DNA from: a virus
Length of the DNA: 64,000 bases
IMG/VR virus record: IMGVR_UViG_3300040770_000181
Location: 1 to 64,000 of that record
Strand: one strand, 5' to 3'
This document shows positions 7,765-15,122 of this stretch, in pieces. The notes beneath the pieces were generated by a model. It was not told where the DNA came from and did no database searches. It worked only from the letters and a program-made list of their open reading frames with translations. The first letter of the stretch is position 1. Each line of letters starts with the position of its first letter. The position numbers were made by a program, and so were the translations under genes.

Positions 7765-10089
7765 ATGATACTAGAAAAACAAACAGAAGTTGTAATATTA
7801 TCAGATGGAGAGGAAACTCAATCATCTATTGGAATGTCATTAGACTTAGATTCTGCTCAAATGTTGATGCAGATGTTAAGTAAAAACCTCTATTCAGATG
7901 GTATAGGTTCTACTATTAGAGAAACAGCAAGTAATGCTTTAGATTCTCACAGAAGAGCAGGAGTGACAGATCCAATTATTGTAGGATTAAGAATTAACGC
8001 TGAAAGTAATTATGAATTTACAGTTGAAGATTTTGGATCAGGATTAGATGCTGATGATGTAGAAAATATCATAAGTAAATATGGTAAATCTACTAAAAGA
8101 GCAGATGCAAATGCATTAGGAATGTTTGGTCTTGGATTTAAATCTCCATTAGCTTATTGTTCATCTTTCTTTTTTACATGTAGAAAAGATGGTGTTGAAA
8201 GAAAGTATATGATGTATGAAGGAGAAGATGTAAATACAATAGATCTTTTATATGAAACACCAACAACAGAAAGAAATGGAGTAAAAATTATTGTTCCTGT
8301 AAAATGGAGTGATAGAGGAGATTTTTATGAAAAAACAAAAGAACAATTAGCTTATTTTGAAAATGTATTTTTTGATGTAAATGTTGGTGGAAGTGGAATT
8401 GATAATGATTTTATTATAGCAAGATCAGAACATTTTCAGTTTTCAGAAATTGCTAATGATTCTAATCTTCATCTTTGTTTAGATAATGTTTATTATCCAT
8501 TAGATTATACAAAACTTGGAATTAATACATTGACTGTTCCTATTGGACTTAAATTTAGTTTGTCTGATGGTATTTTCCCTACACCAAATAGAGAAAGTAT
8601 TAGATACACTTCTGAAGCAAAAGCTATTATTTTAGCTAAACTTGTAGAAGTGGCAGATTATTACATGATAAAGTTTAATGAAAGTATTGTAGATTCTTCT
8701 GATTTACATGCTGCTTTTGATTTTTACACAGCTAGAGAGAGATACGTAGTTCAATCTTTTGATCCTACAAATAAAATAGCAATTACATCGTTGATAAAAA
8801 TGTCAACTATTGTTATGAAAACTCCTAGTATAATAGGAATAACTCATTTAAAATTAGGAAGTTTAGCTAACAACAAAGAATGTCTTCTTACTGAGTATCA
8901 ATCTAAATACAAATTAGAAAATGATAGATTTTCAGAAACAAAAGGATACTATAGTAGAATTATAACATTTAGAGATGTTAGACCAACTTTACGTTTGTTT
9001 ACTGAAAGATTAGGTGGATTAAAAAAGCAATATATAAAACATATTGCTACTCATGGTAGTTACATGTTTGCTAAAAAAGAAAATCCTTATAAATTATTTC
9101 CTAGTGATAGAAATAAACATGAAAAAAATAACTTTTATAGTATTTTAAATTTACATGCTGTTCCTAAAGAATTGTGGAGAACACATATTAAAGAATTTAA
9201 AGCATTACAAGACATGTTGCTTGCAAACGTTGAAAATGTAGATGATTTAGTTATTCCTCAAGCATGGATTGATGCTAGAAAAAAGAAAAACATTGCAAAT
9301 AGTACAGGTAGAGCTATAAAACTTAAAGGAGATATTTCTTGTAAAATAGGAGCGCCTCTTTTAAGATGGGTTGATGGTAAAGATTCAAAATTAGAACCTA
9401 CAATTTTAAAATTAGAAGAAATTGCTCGTACTCCCTGTTTATATGTATATGGAAGTGTTGAAGATATTCCTGAATTAGATAAATTGTTTGCTGTAACTGA
9501 AGGTAAACAAAAATTAAAAACAGTTGTACTTTCTGCTAGAGAGTTAAAAGTTGTTAATAGTATTGAATTACATAATTTAATGCCAATAAGAAAATTTATG
9601 GAAGGAAAAAGCAAAATCTTTAAAAGAATGGTTACTGGTTTTTTAATACAAAAATTAATAGAAAAATTTGGATATGTGTTTGCTAATAGAGCAAATTTGT
9701 CTAGTATCTCTAGTAGTCTTGTTAAAAATATGGACAAACTTGTAGATTATAAAAGTGCAAATTATGTTTGTTCAAGATCAGATGTTCAAGATGCTATGGT
9801 TGAAGTGGCAGAAACTCACAATCTATTTGATGGTGATATGTATCCTGAATACTTAGCAATGAAAGAATTGTTAGAAACTTTACCATTTCTTAATCCTGTT
9901 ATGAAAACAATGACATCTTACAGTGGTACTCATAATCCAGATATGATTGAAGTTTTGTGTGATTTGTTTAAATATTACAAACAAAGAATTGATTACACAA
10001 ACTATCATCTTGTTATAGAGGATAATGTTATAGAAGAAATTCTTTCAGAAGAAGAAACAACAGAAGTAATAAACCAATCAATTAATTAA
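7765..10089 (+). CDS. rIIA: rIIA-like GHKL ATPase
   Basis: A 774-residue protein whose N-terminal quarter is a GHKL (HSP90/gyrase/MutL-type) ATPase domain: N-box IRETASNALDSH (51-62) with E53 and N57, G1 box VEDFGSGLD (87-95) and G2 box LGMFGLGFKS (118-127). T4 rIIA, which protects against prophage-encoded exclusion such as RexAB, is of this type. The adjacent downstream gene is an rIIB homologue, giving the classic rIIA-rIIB pair known in crAss-like phages. The remaining ~570 residues are an uncharacterised C-terminal extension with an acidic tail. The start follows a TAAATAAAAAAAGAT leader. Confidence 0.85.
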   Translation: MILEKQTEVVILSDGEETQSSIGMSLDLDSAQMLMQMLSKNLYSDGIGSTIRETASNALDSHRRAGVTDPIIVGLRINAESNYEFTVEDFGSGLDADDVENIISKYGKSTKRADANALGMFGLGFKSPLAYCSSFFFTCRKDGVERKYMMYEGEDVNTIDLLYETPTTERNGVKIIVPVKWSDRGDFYEKTKEQLAYFENVFFDVNVGGSGIDNDFIIARSEHFQFSEIANDSNLHLCLDNVYYPLDYTKLGINTLTVPIGLKFSLSDGIFPTPNRESIRYTSEAKAIILAKLVEVADYYMIKFNESIVDSSDLHAAFDFYTARERYVVQSFDPTNKIAITSLIKMSTIVMKTPSIIGITHLKLGSLANNKECLLTEYQSKYKLENDRFSETKGYYSRIITFRDVRPTLRLFTERLGGLKKQYIKHIATHGSYMFAKKENPYKLFPSDRNKHEKNNFYSILNLHAVPKELWRTHIKEFKALQDMLLANVENVDDLVIPQAWIDARKKKNIANSTGRAIKLKGDISCKIGAPLLRWVDGKDSKLEPTILKLEEIARTPCLYVYGSVEDIPELDKLFAVTEGKQKLKTVVLSARELKVVNSIELHNLMPIRKFMEGKSKIFKRMVTGFLIQKLIEKFGYVFANRANLSSISSSLVKNMDKLVDYKSANYVCSRSDVQDAMVEVAETHNLFDGDMYPEYLAMKELLETLPFLNPVMKTMTSYSGTHNPDMIEVLCDLFKYYKQRIDYTNYHLVIEDNVIEEILSEEETTEVINQSIN

Positions 10090-10095
10090 ATAAAT

Positions 10096-11544
10096 ATGAA
10101 ACAGAAATTTTTAAGTTTAGAATGGTTCAAGAGTAAAGTGAATCAAGCAGCAGAAACAGTTATTGAAAGAAGATTAGATAAAATCTTAGATAAACTAGAA
10201 GAAGAAGAAGAAGGAGGAGAATATCCCGAAGAATCAATTCATCTTATGCAAGATGAATATGCTCCTAAGTATGTATTTAAAGCGTACACTTCATTAAAGC
10301 TTGTTGGAGACACATTAAATGTTGTGTTGAACAATGGAACCATTTTAATGAAAACAGGCGCTACAGAAGAAGATTTCCATAAAATAAAAGCTGCAAATTG
10401 TATGCAAGATGTTATGGATGTTATTAACACTCCAGAAGTGGCAGCAGAAAAGGAAGAAGAAAGAAAAAAAGAAGAGCGTATCATAGCTTTAAGTAAAGGA
10501 ACAGATTTATTACTAGAAACTGGAGACTTTAACATAAAAGATGGATCTGTTTTTATTAATGGAATTTCTAGAAGTCTTCCTCAATTGTTAGTGGAACAAT
10601 TTATTGAAGTTGTGTCCACTATAGAAAATCGTTATGAAGGAAGACTGAGTAAAGATGACTTAAATGTTTTGCTAAACGAAGATGATGAGTATTTATCATT
10701 AAAACGTTTCTTTATGTGGTGTTGTTTAAACCCACGTGCTGAAGTGGCTAATGATCTTTATGATTTCTTAGCTAGAAATTCCTTTAGAATCACTAAACAA
10801 GGTTTCTTTGTTGCATTACGTAACGTTGTTACAGTGAATGAAAATGGTGTGAACGACACTGATCTTGTTAAGTTTATTAGTAATGCTTACAACAAGATAA
10901 AAGCTGTTTGGAAAAAGAATCCAGCTGGGTACTTAGTTGTTAAAACAGAATCAGGAGACTATGAACTTGAAAAAATTGGACTTCATGGTACTATTCATAC
11001 TAAGATTGGAATTCTTTCTGAACTTTACTTGGATTTACCTAATATGAAGGAAAACAGATTCACTGATGCCCATACAAGAACATTTGATATTCGTATTGGG
11101 AAAGTAGTAAACATGCCTTCTGAAAAATGTAATTGGAATAGAGCAGATTGTGGACATGCAGGATTACACTTTACGGCTGATGAGATTAATTATGTAGGAT
11201 GTGGAGACACATCTGTTATTGTTCTTATTAATCCTATGAAAGTTGTAGGTATTGGAAAAGCTAAAGGTAGATGTTATGAATATTTACCAATAATGGCTGT
11301 GCCAAGAGAAGAAGTTACTCAAATTTTACATGATGGTGCTTTTGACACTCTTCAACTTGATGAAGATTATGTCGTAAGAGAATTAGAATCTTTACAAGAA
11401 AAAGTCCAAGAAGGATTTACAATAGAGACAACTAAACACCAATTTAACCTACCTAGTATTTCATTAAGTGAAATTGCTAGTATAGTTAAATCTTTAGATA
11501 GCATGAAAAGTGTTATTGAAAGAAGAGTAAGATCTATAGACTAA
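10096..11544 (+). CDS. rIIB: rIIB-like protein
   Basis: A 482-residue protein starting 6 bases after rIIA. It has an acidic coiled-coil-like N-terminus with an E-rich run near 34-42, and a central module near residues 190-250 (RFFMWCCLNPRAEVANDLYD then FRITKQGFFVALRNVV) matching the signature of T4 rIIB: Asn-Pro, then a short helix, then a DG/QGxFxAxxxV strand. rIIB acts with rIIA at the membrane in T4 and blocks exclusion; role here is inferred. A hairpin with a promoter-like element follows directly. Confidence 0.8.
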   Translation: MKQKFLSLEWFKSKVNQAAETVIERRLDKILDKLEEEEEGGEYPEESIHLMQDEYAPKYVFKAYTSLKLVGDTLNVVLNNGTILMKTGATEEDFHKIKAANCMQDVMDVINTPEVAAEKEEERKKEERIIALSKGTDLLLETGDFNIKDGSVFINGISRSLPQLLVEQFIEVVSTIENRYEGRLSKDDLNVLLNEDDEYLSLKRFFMWCCLNPRAEVANDLYDFLARNSFRITKQGFFVALRNVVTVNENGVNDTDLVKFISNAYNKIKAVWKKNPAGYLVVKTESGDYELEKIGLHGTIHTKIGILSELYLDLPNMKENRFTDAHTRTFDIRIGKVVNMPSEKCNWNRADCGHAGLHFTADEINYVGCGDTSVIVLINPMKVVGIGKAKGRCYEYLPIMAVPREEVTQILHDGAFDTLQLDEDYVVRELESLQEKVQEGFTIETTKHQFNLPSISLSEIASIVKSLDSMKSVIERRVRSID

Positions 11545-11557
11545 CTAAAAAAGTTAT

Positions 11558-11597
11558 GTGGGATAACAAAGTATATTACGTATCTTTGTTATTCCAC
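11558..11597 (+). promoter_or_regulatory. 14-bp hairpin carrying a TATCTTTG element
   Basis: GTGGGATAACAAAG (11558-11571) pairs with CTTTGTTATTCCAC (11584-11597) with one G-T wobble, around a 12-nt loop. TATCTTTG (11581-11588), a match to the Bacteroidota -7 element TAnnTTTG, straddles the loop and the 3' arm. No U-run follows, so it is not a classic terminator. It lies between rIIB and the HNH gene. A twin with the same architecture lies at 15067-15094. A promoter with an overlapping operator, or a transcript-leader hairpin, are the two best readings. Confidence 0.55.
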
Positions 11598-11610
11598 TAA
11601 TTTATACAAA

Positions 11611-12015
11611 ATGGCAAAAGCAAAGAAAGTAGTTACATCAAGAGTAGCTAAAACCAGAAATGGAGGAACAATGAGCGAAAGTGCTTTTTGGAGTTTTATC
11701 AGGAGTGCCCTACGACAAAAGTCTAGATTTTGGGCTCCTATAACCCAAGCAAAACTATTAGCTAAAAGACCTTATACAGGTCAAAATAAAAGACAAAAGT
11801 TTGAATATCAATGTAATGAGTGTAAGCTTTACTTTCCTGAAAAGTTAATAAACGTAGATCATTTAGTCCCTGCAGGTAGTCTTAACAACCCTCAAGATCT
11901 TCCAGGATTTGTCGAAAGACTATTTTGTGAAGTGGACAAATTACAAGTTTTATGTGAACCTTGTCATAATGTTAAAACACAATTAGAAAAACAAGCTAAA
12001 TTAAAAAAATTATGA
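11611..12015 (+). CDS. HNH endonuclease
   Basis: A 134-residue HNH nuclease. The zinc pair CNEC (69-72) is followed by NVDHLVPAG near 84-92 (the catalytic His of the beta-beta-alpha-metal site) and by LCEPCHNVKT near 112-121 (second Cys pair plus the final HN). The basic N-terminus may bind DNA. It starts 14 bases after the hairpin at 11.56-11.60 kb. Free-standing phage HNH proteins can be homing endonucleases or act in DNA processing; with no terminase or intron visible nearby, a homing-type mobile gene is a reasonable guess. Confidence 0.82.
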   Translation: MAKAKKVVTSRVAKTRNGGTMSESAFWSFIRSALRQKSRFWAPITQAKLLAKRPYTGQNKRQKFEYQCNECKLYFPEKLINVDHLVPAGSLNNPQDLPGFVERLFCEVDKLQVLCEPCHNVKTQLEKQAKLKKL

Positions 12016-12182
12016 TAAAAAGTATTATTAGTAGATTCACTATGGTAAAAACTGGTTCAACACTGTATGATGAAATAAGTCATGAAGTAGTTTATTATTG
12101 GCAAGATATGTATTTTAATCAATATTTAGCAAACAATAGATGGGGATGTAGAGTTTTAATTAGACAAAAAAAGACAACATGA
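12012..12182 (+). CDS. Small hypothetical protein, 56 aa
   Basis: ORF overlapping the HNH stop by four bases (ATGA) and the next start by four (ATGA), so it fits a translational chain exactly. It is a basic protein with aromatic residues (VVYYWQDMYFNQYLANNRWG) and a terminal RQKKTT. No family recognised; the two ATGA junctions are the main evidence that it is coding. Confidence 0.55.
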   Translation: MIKSIISRFTMVKTGSTLYDEISHEVVYYWQDMYFNQYLANNRWGCRVLIRQKKTT

Positions 12183-12598
12183 GTTTAGATGTAAGAATGC
12201 ATAGAATTTATCATATTAGTTATGATAACGGAAAAACATTAGAAGTGAAAGAAGAAGAAGTGTATAATGCTAATATTACACATAATCTTGGAAAAATGGC
12301 TGAAAAAGCTGGTTTATATGAAGCTTTGTGGCGTCCATATAGATTAAAAACAGATTATGTTCAACAAGATGATTATGTTATTGAAGGAAAGTTTGAAGGA
12401 GCTTCAACTACTTTAGCAGAGGAAATTTCTCCTATTATAGAAAAAGGACTTCAAGATTTAAAAAATCGTCCTGATTATTTTAGAACATTTGATTCAGAGA
12501 ATGGATGGGGAATATATGATCATTTTGTTCCCTTTGTAGAAAAGTATTTAACAGCTTTAAAATCATGGCCAGAAGCCATAATAACAACAGATAGATAA
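12179..12598 (+). CDS. Conserved phage hypothetical protein, 139 aa
   Basis: The features MSLDV at the start, NITHNLGKMAEKAGLYEALWRP (48-52 onward in part), a central acidic helix and NGWGIYDHFVPFVEKYL near 107 match a widespread small family found in phages and bacterial genomes, for which I know no function. The conserved NITHNL...MA...LY..LWRP and NGWG elements are the family signature. It is joined to its neighbours by an ATGA overlap and a 1-base gap. Family recognition is by memory of pattern; role unknown. Confidence 0.75.
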   Translation: MSLDVRMHRIYHISYDNGKTLEVKEEEVYNANITHNLGKMAEKAGLYEALWRPYRLKTDYVQQDDYVIEGKFEGASTTLAEEISPIIEKGLQDLKNRPDYFRTFDSENGWGIYDHFVPFVEKYLTALKSWPEAIITTDR

Positions 12599-12599
12599 T

Positions 12600-12728
12600 A
12601 TGAAAACATTCACAATAATGTATCTTCCTCATGGCAAAGAAGCTAAAGAATGGATAGATGTAGAAGCTAATTCAAAAGAAGAAGCTATGAGTAATTTTAA
12701 AGGAGGAATGATTATCCAAATAAGATGA
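12600..12728 (+). CDS. Small hypothetical protein, 42 aa
   Basis: Short ORF (MKTFTIMYLPHGKEAKEWID...) beginning one base after the upstream stop and overlapping the following start by four bases (ATGA). The precise fit supports coding. It looks like a small alpha/beta protein, ending FKGGMIIQIR. No function assignable. Confidence 0.5.
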   Translation: MKTFTIMYLPHGKEAKEWIDVEANSKEEAMSNFKGGMIIQIR

Positions 12729-13033
12729 TAATAGCTTATAAACTTTTTAGAGTTATGAAAGATGGGTCAATATCTTCTTTATTTATTAACAAAAAAGAAA
12801 GATATCCATTAAATGTTTGGATGGATTTTCAAGATGTTCCCACTAAAGGGTTTAAACAACGTCCAGGATGGCATAGTGTGGCTTTTCCATATGCACCACA
12901 TCTTTCAGAAAAAGGAAGAAAATGGTTTAAAGTGGGAATAGAAAACATTGTAGTTGAACAAAGGCCAGAAAGCCAAGGAGGCAGATGGTTTTTATCAAAA
13001 AGATTAAAAATAATAGAAAAAATAAATATATAA
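12725..13033 (+). CDS. Conserved phage hypothetical protein, 102 aa
   Basis: Matches a common phage family of about 100 residues with the signature AYKLFRVxxDGxxxSLFIN, then PTKGFxxRPGWH (here 40-51), APHLSEKGRxW and RPxxQGGxWxLxKR near the end. All these elements are present. The function of the family is not known to me. It overlaps the upstream ORF by ATGA and the next gene by one base (TAATG). Confidence 0.75.
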   Translation: MIIAYKLFRVMKDGSISSLFINKKERYPLNVWMDFQDVPTKGFKQRPGWHSVAFPYAPHLSEKGRKWFKVGIENIVVEQRPESQGGRWFLSKRLKIIEKINI

Positions 13034-14079
13034 TGGACCAAACGTCAACAGAAGCAGAATATAGAGCATTAAAAATTGACAGTAGTTCAAGTTTAAAAGA
13101 CTTTAGCATGGACCGTAAAAAATACAGAAAAAAGTATGTATACGGTGAACGTGTTGAAGAAAAAGAAAACTTAGCTGCAAACATGGGAAGAATAGTAGAA
13201 ACATTACTATTAGAGCCTGAAGAATTTGATAATAGATTTTATCTATCGTCATGCACAGGTGCACCAACAGGATTAATGCTTGAGTTTACTGAAGCATTAT
13301 ACAAAGTTACTAAAGCAGTGACAGATGAAGATGGAATGGTAAATGCAGATTTTAATGAGCTAACTCAAGAAGCTTATAAATTATCAGGATTTAAAATAAA
13401 ATATGAAGCTGTAATGGGTAAATTTATTGACTCAGATGCTGAAGTGTATTACAATGAAATTAGAACAGTAAGATCAAGAAATTTAACTGTTATAACATTG
13501 CAAGAAATTAGTAATGCTGAAAAAATTGTAGAAGAATTAAAAATAAATGATGTTACTGCTGGGATTGTTAATTTAATAAACAGTGATAGATACACTATTC
13601 TTGATCAATATAAAATTCAAGGATATGTAGTAGATAATCATTTATTTAAATCTATGCTTGACAAAGTGGTAATTGACCACAGAAACAAAACAGTAACTCC
13701 TTATGACCTTAAATGTGTTTGGAGTGTAGAAGGCTTTTACGAAGATTATTACTTGTACAGAAGAGCGTACATACAAGCTTTTCTTTATTTTCATGCTATG
13801 CTTGCATTAGCTCAAGATCCTAATGGACCTTGTTTTGAATATAAAGTGGAATATGTACAGTTTATTATTTGTGATTCTATTAATTATTTTAATCCTTTAA
13901 TCTACACTCTTGAATTAGAGGACATGGAAGATGCTTATAATGGTTTTGTGCACAAAGGAAGAACTTATCCAGGAGTAAAATCTATTATTTCAGATTTACT
14001 ATGGGCACAAAGTACTGATATATGGCATATAAGTAGAAAAAATTATGAAAACAAAGGTATAACTAATATTAAAGGATAA
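13033..14079 (+). CDS. PD-(D/E)XK family nuclease (RecB-like exonuclease)
   Basis: Predicted 348-residue DNA exonuclease/recombination nuclease of the RecB-like PD-(D/E)XK superfamily. Visible elements are ANMGRIVETLLLEPEEF near 55 (the GxxxHxxLE-like entry helix, variant), the core VVIDHRNKTVTPYDLKCVW near 212-230 (D then D-x-K), and YRRAYIQAFLYFHAML near 246 (the QxxxY-like helix). The frame is open upstream to 12985, but the ATG at 13033 that overlaps the preceding stop by one base is chosen. Such nucleases accompany Sak4/SSB recombination systems in crAss-like phages. Confidence 0.72.
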   Translation: MDQTSTEAEYRALKIDSSSSLKDFSMDRKKYRKKYVYGERVEEKENLAANMGRIVETLLLEPEEFDNRFYLSSCTGAPTGLMLEFTEALYKVTKAVTDEDGMVNADFNELTQEAYKLSGFKIKYEAVMGKFIDSDAEVYYNEIRTVRSRNLTVITLQEISNAEKIVEELKINDVTAGIVNLINSDRYTILDQYKIQGYVVDNHLFKSMLDKVVIDHRNKTVTPYDLKCVWSVEGFYEDYYLYRRAYIQAFLYFHAMLALAQDPNGPCFEYKVEYVQFIICDSINYFNPLIYTLELEDMEDAYNGFVHKGRTYPGVKSIISDLLWAQSTDIWHISRKNYENKGITNIKG

Positions 14080-14651
14080 TGGGATTAAAAAAAACAATAA
14101 CTAGTATTTTTATGGTGCCCACTTTAAAAATACCTAAAGGTGCATTAATTGACAATGGGTTTATAAATGGTTATGTCGGTGATACATCAAGAGAATATCA
14201 ACATCAAGAATCTATATATGTTTTGTTTAAACCAACTAATTTAGAAAAATTTAAAGAATTTCTAGAAGAAGAGTATGAACGAACAAAAGACATTATAGAA
14301 GAATATGATTATACTGATGGATATGTTGTAGTTGTTTATAAGTTAAATAAAAAATATAAAAAAGATTTTGAAAAAGTAGAAAAAGGAATGTATTCTCAAA
14401 CCTCTCCTTCATTTCAAAAAGATTTTTCTAAAACAATCAGTGTAAGAAAAGGAGCAGTAACTACTGATTTAATAAGTTTGCAATATAAAATCTTTAATAA
14501 AACTCAAGATCTTGTTGATTTTTGGGAAGATAAGCTAGGAACAACATTTAAAAAAGAATATGAGTTGTGGGAAGCGTTTGACAGAGATAAAGAATTGCTA
14601 GACATAACTAAAATAAAAGAAGAATTAACTTTAAAAAAAGAAAAAATATGA
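14079..14651 (+). CDS. Hypothetical protein, 190 aa
   Basis: Overlaps the nuclease stop by one base (TAATG). Beta-rich N-terminal half (FMVPTLKIPKGAL, residues 10-22), then a central acidic helix (LEKFKEFLEEEYERTKDII) and a Lys-rich C-terminus. The layout with paired IYVLFKP and YVVVVYKL strands suggests a small alpha/beta domain. No family recognised. Translationally coupled to the genes on each side. Confidence 0.7.
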   Translation: MGLKKTITSIFMVPTLKIPKGALIDNGFINGYVGDTSREYQHQESIYVLFKPTNLEKFKEFLEEEYERTKDIIEEYDYTDGYVVVVYKLNKKYKKDFEKVEKGMYSQTSPSFQKDFSKTISVRKGAVTTDLISLQYKIFNKTQDLVDFWEDKLGTTFKKEYELWEAFDRDKELLDITKIKEELTLKKEKI

Positions 14652-15040
14652 GTGGAATAGAATTAATGGATAAACATCCTTTGAGTACAACTAAACTAAA
14701 AAAATGGTTAATAGCTAAAGTTATGGATTCAATTTTAGAAAATAATGAAATGCCAGAACAGTTTAAAGAATTTGTTTTGTCTTCTTTTGAAACTAACGAA
14801 CAATTAGGAGACATTTATGAAGATAATGCTGCATCATTGTTTGAATTTTTTGATTCTTACAGCATTTTTATTCAGATTGTAAAAGGAGTGGGAACAGATT
14901 GGTTTGCTGTTTTACAAGGAGAAACATCTGATGTTTGTGGAAGCAGAAAAAAAGCAAACCGAGTTGCTTTAGAAACTGCATTCCCAATATTAGAAAAATT
15001 GTTAACTCCTAGCCCTATACAATCTTTAGATTCTAACTAA
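14648..15040 (+). CDS. Hypothetical protein, 130 aa
   Basis: Starts within the upstream stop (ATGA). Helical N-terminus; the second half (IQIVKGVGTDWFAVLQGE then SRKKANRVALETAFPILEKL) resembles a small alpha/beta domain of the kind found in phage proteins that carry a helix with RxxAxxxAF. Last gene before the hairpin at 15.07 kb. Function unknown. Confidence 0.7.
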   Translation: MSGIELMDKHPLSTTKLKKWLIAKVMDSILENNEMPEQFKEFVLSSFETNEQLGDIYEDNAASLFEFFDSYSIFIQIVKGVGTDWFAVLQGETSDVCGSRKKANRVALETAFPILEKLLTPSPIQSLDSN

Positions 15041-15066
15041 AAGAATTATACAATAATTAATGGTAT

Positions 15067-15094
15067 GGGGCAAATTTAATGATATCTTTGCCCC
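15067..15094 (+). promoter_or_regulatory. Hairpin carrying a TATCTTTG element upstream of nrdJ
   Basis: GGGGCAAA (15067-15074) pairs perfectly with TTTGCCCC (15087-15094) around a 12-nt loop. TATCTTTG (15083-15090) spans the loop end and the 3' arm, exactly as in the hairpin at 11558-11597. The downstream sequence is A-rich, not a U-run, so a standard terminator is unlikely. Gene start is 29 bases downstream. Best read as a promoter (Bacteroidota -7 TAnnTTTG) overlapping a dyad operator or leader hairpin. Confidence 0.55.
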
Positions 15095-15122
15095 CCTAAA
15101 AATAATTTAAACAACTATATAT

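Noticed and set aside
12985-13032. Upstream extension of the PD-(D/E)XK nuclease gene
   Set aside because: It would overlap the previous gene by nearly 50 bases, and the ATG at 13033 overlapping the stop by one base fits the pattern of this block.
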